Of a stretch of 64,000 bases of DNA, positions 58,216 through 64,000 are shown one piece after another. The stretch is from the NCBI RefSeq assembly GCF_000276665.1, contig NW_004955447.1, positions 14,053,498 to 14,117,497 on the forward strand, in the 5' to 3' direction. The notes below the pieces were generated by a model that was given only the letters and a program-made list of their open reading frames with translations, was not told the origin of the DNA and did not search any database. How positions within the stretch are numbered: the stretch's first letter is position 1; each line of letters begins with the position of its first letter. This stretch comes from Chinchilla lanigera. Lineage: Eukaryota; Chordata; Mammalia; Rodentia; Chinchillidae. Position numbers and translations under genes: made by a program.

Positions 58216-58675
58216 ACAAAAATTAAAATAAAAAAAAAACAGATAAGGTGTCTGCCCAGCAAATGAGCCCCAGACAGGAGGGGACGTGCACGCTGGTAAA
58301 GGGAAGAACGGTGAACGACGACAGAGCACCTCCGGAGACGGCACTGCTCGAAGGCTACACAACTGGGTGATGACGGATTCCTTGGCATTCTCCACACAAG
58401 ATACGTAAGAGGAAACCAAGGGATCCAGAATGACACTACCAAAAAGCAAACGTCATCGCTCAGCTTTGTAACATGCTAGACAACTAATTCATTACTCTGC
58501 AAGCTGGCAAACACGCAAACGTTCACCCTGCCCCTACTATGGGTAGGAGAGAGGGATACATCCAGGTGACTAGCTGAAGAAACAAGGCTTTAGCAGTAAT
58601 ACAGCTAATGAAGGAGTGAAAATCCCTGTTAACTGAAGGCTTAGACATAACCAAACGGCTATGAAAGGCATAAAA

Positions 58676-59142
58676 CAGCCAGGGGTGGTGGTGCACGCCT
58701 GGTAATCCCAGCACTCAGGAAGCTGAGGCAGGAGGATCATTGCGAGTTCAAGACCAGCCTGGGCTACAAAGTGAGCTCAAGGCCAGCCTGAACTGCAGAG
58801 CAAGACCCTGTCTAAAAAATTTAACAAAAAAACAAAAAAACAAAAGTCATAAAACAAGGGCTGGGTATAGGGCTCAGCAGTACAAGTGCCTGCCTGCCAA
58901 GCGCAAGGTCCCGAGTTCGATTCCCAGTACAAAGAAAAAAGAAAAGAAAGTCATAAAATGAAAGGCAACCACTAGGCATGGGAGCATGCACTTGCAATTG
59001 TAGCATTCTCAGTGGCTGAGGCAGGAGAATTGTAAGTTTGAGGCCGTCCTGGGCAACCCAGCCCCTCCCGTAAAAAGTAAAAGGGGGCTGAAGGCATAGT
59101 TTAGTGCAAAGGTCCTGGGTTCAATCTCCAGTCCAAAAAACA
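58676..59142 (+). repeat. B1, ID, B1, ID in series
   Basis: B1 with duplication 58676-58850, young ID 58858-58945, old B1 58974-59080, ID-like 59085-59142; ends 40 bases before exon 23. Confidence 0.8.
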
Positions 59143-59184
59143 AAAAAGAAACCAGCTTAACTGCAGCGATGCTGACAGCTCTTA

Positions 59185-59346
<162 letters not shown>

Positions 59347-59717
59347 CTAGAGAGACAGACTGTGAAGTGCAAAGCTAAAGACGTTAAACAAGTTCAAAAG
59401 ATACCAGTGCGCGCTGTTCACTGCAGGTATAAAGGTCAAAACAGACCACACCGATCTGTCGGCAGTGGAGAGCGGTGAGTGTGGGGTGACGGGCAGCAGT
59501 GACTGCGGAGGCACGCACGGTCCAGTTACGCTCCTTCCCAGACCCCGGCGTCCGTCACTCGGGAGTGCTCACTATGGAAAGTCACCCAGCTGTGCAGTTA
59601 TGCGTTGTGTACACCTCTGAAGTGTGTTACACGTCAATAGGTTCATTTCTTAAGAATAAATCACGTATGTAACAAAAGAGAACACATAACAAATCACTAC
59701 TCCAAGAACAAATGTAC

Positions 59718-59831
59718 CTCGTTTCCTCTGAGATGATAGCCATAGTCAGAGAGAAGGTTAGAGATCTTCTGCACATTAACAGCGTCATTAAACGGAGTGG
59801 CGTCACCAATTTCACCCTTGTTGGCTGAGAC
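59718..59831 (-). CDS. POLR2B: POLR2B exon 22
   Basis: This 114-base, phase-0 exon encodes [20 protein letters not shown] and then [18 protein letters not shown]. The acceptor ends ATGTCCAG and the donor is GTACAT. An ID SINE begins only about 36 bases upstream of the acceptor (genomic 59868), so the usual branch-point zone is confined to a short stretch without a long pyrimidine run. Confidence 0.96.
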
Positions 59832-59867
59832 CTGGACATAAAAGTATTTTCTAAGATGCTGCTTCCT

Positions 59868-59964
59868 GGAGCTGGGGATTTAGCGCAATGGCACAGCGCC
59901 TGCCTGGCAAGCACGAGCTCGTGAATTCGATTCCCGGTACCGGGAAAAATAAATAAATAAATAA
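59868..59964 (+). repeat. Young ID SINE near exon 22 acceptor
   Basis: 'gctggggatttagcgcaatg' to 'cccggtaccggg' and an (AAAT)n tail. The flanks 'atgctgcttcc' / 'atgctgctcc' form the target-site duplication. Confidence 0.9.
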
Positions 59965-60245
59965 AATGCTGCTCCAGTTTCCCCTTAGAAGTTATAACTG
60001 AATAAAAATACAATTAATTTAAATTCTTTCTATACATGGGAAAATTTTGAACTTAAAATCTGTATTACAGAAGGCTACACATACCAAGGCTCATTTTATT
60101 AACAGCTTATACTTCATTCAAAATAAATTAATTTATCTAAAAATGAAAAACTCAGTTATAAGCCATCAAATAGAAATCTATCCAAAGAATTGGGTACAGA
60201 AAGATCGAGACTTCCAAATTCTTCTGATGCCTAAAGGGACCACTC

Positions 60246-60718
60246 TTTTTTTTTTTTGGTACTGGGAATCAAACTCAGGACCTTGCACTTGCCAGGCAGG
60301 CGCTTATGCCACTGAGCTATATCCCCGGCCCTGCCTAAAGGGAAATGACAATTAAACACCCCAAAATCAAACCATCCATGTGTTAGACTATAGCCATTCT
60401 ACCCTAACAAGACACTTAAAATCTGAAAACCTCCACTGAAATATACATAGCTGACAATGTAGCTATAAAATTGTTTGTGCTGAACTAAGCACCAATGAAT
60501 TAACTACCTATAGGAAGAAACACTGCATAAGATAACCATTTACGTATACACAGCTTGTAGGCAGTACATCTTACAAAAATTCTCTCTTGGCCATAACTTT
60601 GCAAATTTTCCTCGTTAAAAAAACGGGTAGAGGGCCGGGGATACAGCTCAGTAGCACAGAGCGTCCCTGGCAAGCACAAGGTCCTCACTGTAATTCCCGG
60701 TACCAAAAAAAAAAAAAA
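60246..60718. repeat. ID (60246-60332, -) and ID (60632-60718, +)
   Basis: Two young IDs in opposite orientation in POLR2B intron 21. The first is flanked by 'tgcctaaaggga' copies. Confidence 0.85.
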
Positions 60719-60815
60719 GGCAGGGAGGGAGGCAGAATCCTAACCCATTTGGAGATAATCACACTAGCTTTAGCAAATATCCTGCCTCCAGTATGAGAGA
60801 AAATATTCCTCATCA

Positions 60816-60959
<144 letters not shown>

Positions 60960-61021
60960 CTACAAAGAAAATTTTAAGAGACTTAAAAGATACTGAAATC
61001 TTTTAGCTACAAAACTAGGCC

Positions 61022-61202
61022 TGGCCGGGCATGGTGGCTCATGCCTGTAATCCCAGCACACAAGAGGCTAAGGCAGAAGGATCACTGTGAGTTTAAGGCC
61101 AGCCTGGGCTACAAAGTGAAATCAAGGCCTCACTGAACTGCATAGTGAGACCCTGTCTCAAAAAGAACCCCCCAAAAAACAACAAAAAAACAAACAAAAA
61201 AC
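61022..61202 (+). repeat. B1 with internal duplication
   Basis: 'ggccgggcatggtggctcat' to 'gagaccctgtctcaaaaaga', in intron 20. Confidence 0.9.
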
Positions 61203-61300
61203 TAGGACTGACACCATCTCCAACTAAATTTTTTATGTCCTAAATACTGTTCAAGGTACGTCTGTATACCTTGTCAATGGTTAAAAAGTTAATAAAATTA

Positions 61301-61456
<156 letters not shown>

Positions 61457-61459
61457 TCA

Positions 61460-62131
<672 letters not shown>

Positions 62132-62420
62132 TCATTTATTTTTAAAATGTTTACCAATATTATGGCCAAACAGTTACGGCTGCACCACAGTCTGGGGCAA
62201 AGAGGAGCTCCCATGCCAATGCACGAAGTGGAGACCAAGAGCAAACACCGCTTCTCTGACCTCCTAAGTTTCCCCTCCCTGCAGGACCGGACACTCGGGG
62301 AGGGTGCAAAGACTCTTGGGAAATAACGTATTTTCTTACACACAGTTTCTACGAACAACACAAAAACATATTCCAAAGCAGGTAGAAGGTACAACCTGGC
62401 AACATTACTCAAGAAAACTA

Positions 62421-62552
<132 letters not shown>

Positions 62553-62697
62553 CTAAAGGTGACTTCTATTTTCTTTAATAAAAGGGCTTAGTATATACCA
62601 ATAATTTTTCTTTTAACTGACAGGTGAGAGACAACCTAAACCATGAATCAGGGATAAGAGTAACTGTATGAAGGGTGGAAGTTAAATGCTAAATGCA

Positions 62698-62873
62698 GGG
62701 CTGGGGCTGTAGCTCAGTGGTAGGAGCACTTGCCTAGCATGCAAAAGGCCCCGAGTTCAATCCCCAGTACCACAAAAATAAACAAATAAACAAATGGAAG
62801 GGGCTGGGGATCTAGCTCAGTGGCACAGCGCATGCCTGGCAAGCGCAAGGTCGTGAGTTCAATTCCCGGTACC

Positions 62874-62906
<33 letters not shown>

Positions 62907-62910
62907 AAAT
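62698..62910 (+). repeat. Two ID SINEs of different subfamilies in tandem
   Basis: 62698-62776 is the 'agcatgcaaaaggccccgag / ccccagtaccac' type; 62799-62880 is the 'aagcgcaaggtcgtgag / cccggtaccgg' type. The two types side by side show that both subfamilies were active. Confidence 0.9.
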
Positions 62911-63755
<845 letters not shown>

Positions 63756-63937
63756 TTACTGCAGTAACAGTCAAAGTCTGCTCCTCCTGGAATAACAATC
63801 TGTGAGGAACTTACTCTGCTGGTCAAATGTTTCATGCACACAATCCTAAGACTGTGATTTCCAATACTGCCCATTCTTATAATCAGGGATTTCACACAAG
63901 CCTCCCCAAACCACATTTCATGATCAAGAACAACCCT

Positions 63938-64000
63938 GTGGAGCCTGGCATCGGGGCGCATGCCTGTAATTCCAGCGCTCAGGAGGCTGAGGCAGGAGGA
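63938..64000 (+). repeat. B1 SINE, cut by the window edge
   Basis: 'gcctggcatcggggcgcatg' to 'ggaggctgaggcaggagga', in POLR2B intron 16. Confidence 0.85.

Overview
The window is nuclear DNA from a rodent. It is dense with 7SL-derived B1 SINEs, many carrying the internal tandem duplication, and with tRNA-Ala-derived ID-type SINEs that often end in a 'CCGGTACC' box. MIR, L1 and MaLR/ERV remnants are also present. The ID and B1 subfamilies look more like a hystricognath (guinea-pig-like) rodent than mouse or rat, but that is an impression from memory, not a test.

Two known genes lie tail to tail. IGFBP7 runs on the + strand. Exons 2-5 are present (48733-48842, 54244-54360, 54783-54909 and 56496 onward) and encode the immunoglobulin-like half of the secreted protein. 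Exon 1 (signal peptide and IGFBP domain) was not found, so positions 1-48732 are most simply read as part of the very long intron 1. POLR2B runs on the - strand and enters from the right edge. Its last nine exons (63664 down to 56892) encode about the last 400 residues of the second-largest subunit of RNA polymerase II. All nine join in frame with GT-AG splice sites. The poly(A) signals of the two genes cross, so the mRNAs are predicted to overlap by roughly 90 bases around 56.68-56.77 kb.

Layout: 1-22.3 kb is SINE-rich intron, with a signal-peptide-like ORF in a GC-rich patch at 5.4-6.0 kb, an ERV-type LTR nested in a B1 at 3.6-4.4 kb, and a ~215-base duplicated block. From 22.28 to 30.0 kb there is almost no young SINE sequence, only MIRs and older elements, with AT-moderate unique sequence that could be regulatory. 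From 30 to 48.7 kb there are more SINEs, Tigger-like and MaLR fragments, a second copy of the ERV LTR, and GC-rich patches near 46-48 kb. From 48.7 to 56.8 kb are the IGFBP7 exons, with a CpG-rich patch holding a strong CTCF-like motif and a 32-bp minisatellite in intron 2. From 56.7 to 64 kb are the POLR2B exons with SINE-filled introns.

The most interesting observations are: (1) a one-base deletion relative to the remembered human sequence in the last IGFBP7 codons, which removes the usual stop and predicts a 12-residue longer C-terminus; (2) a 43-base insertion in a POLR2B intron that resembles the 5' half of tRNA-Glu(CTC), cut at the anticodon loop and flanked by perfect 10-base direct repeats; (3) a minisatellite whose units carry ETS-like motifs; (4) a pair of convergent CTCF-like motifs around IGFBP7 exon 2; (5) the crossed 3' ends. 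No previously undescribed multigene system is evident.
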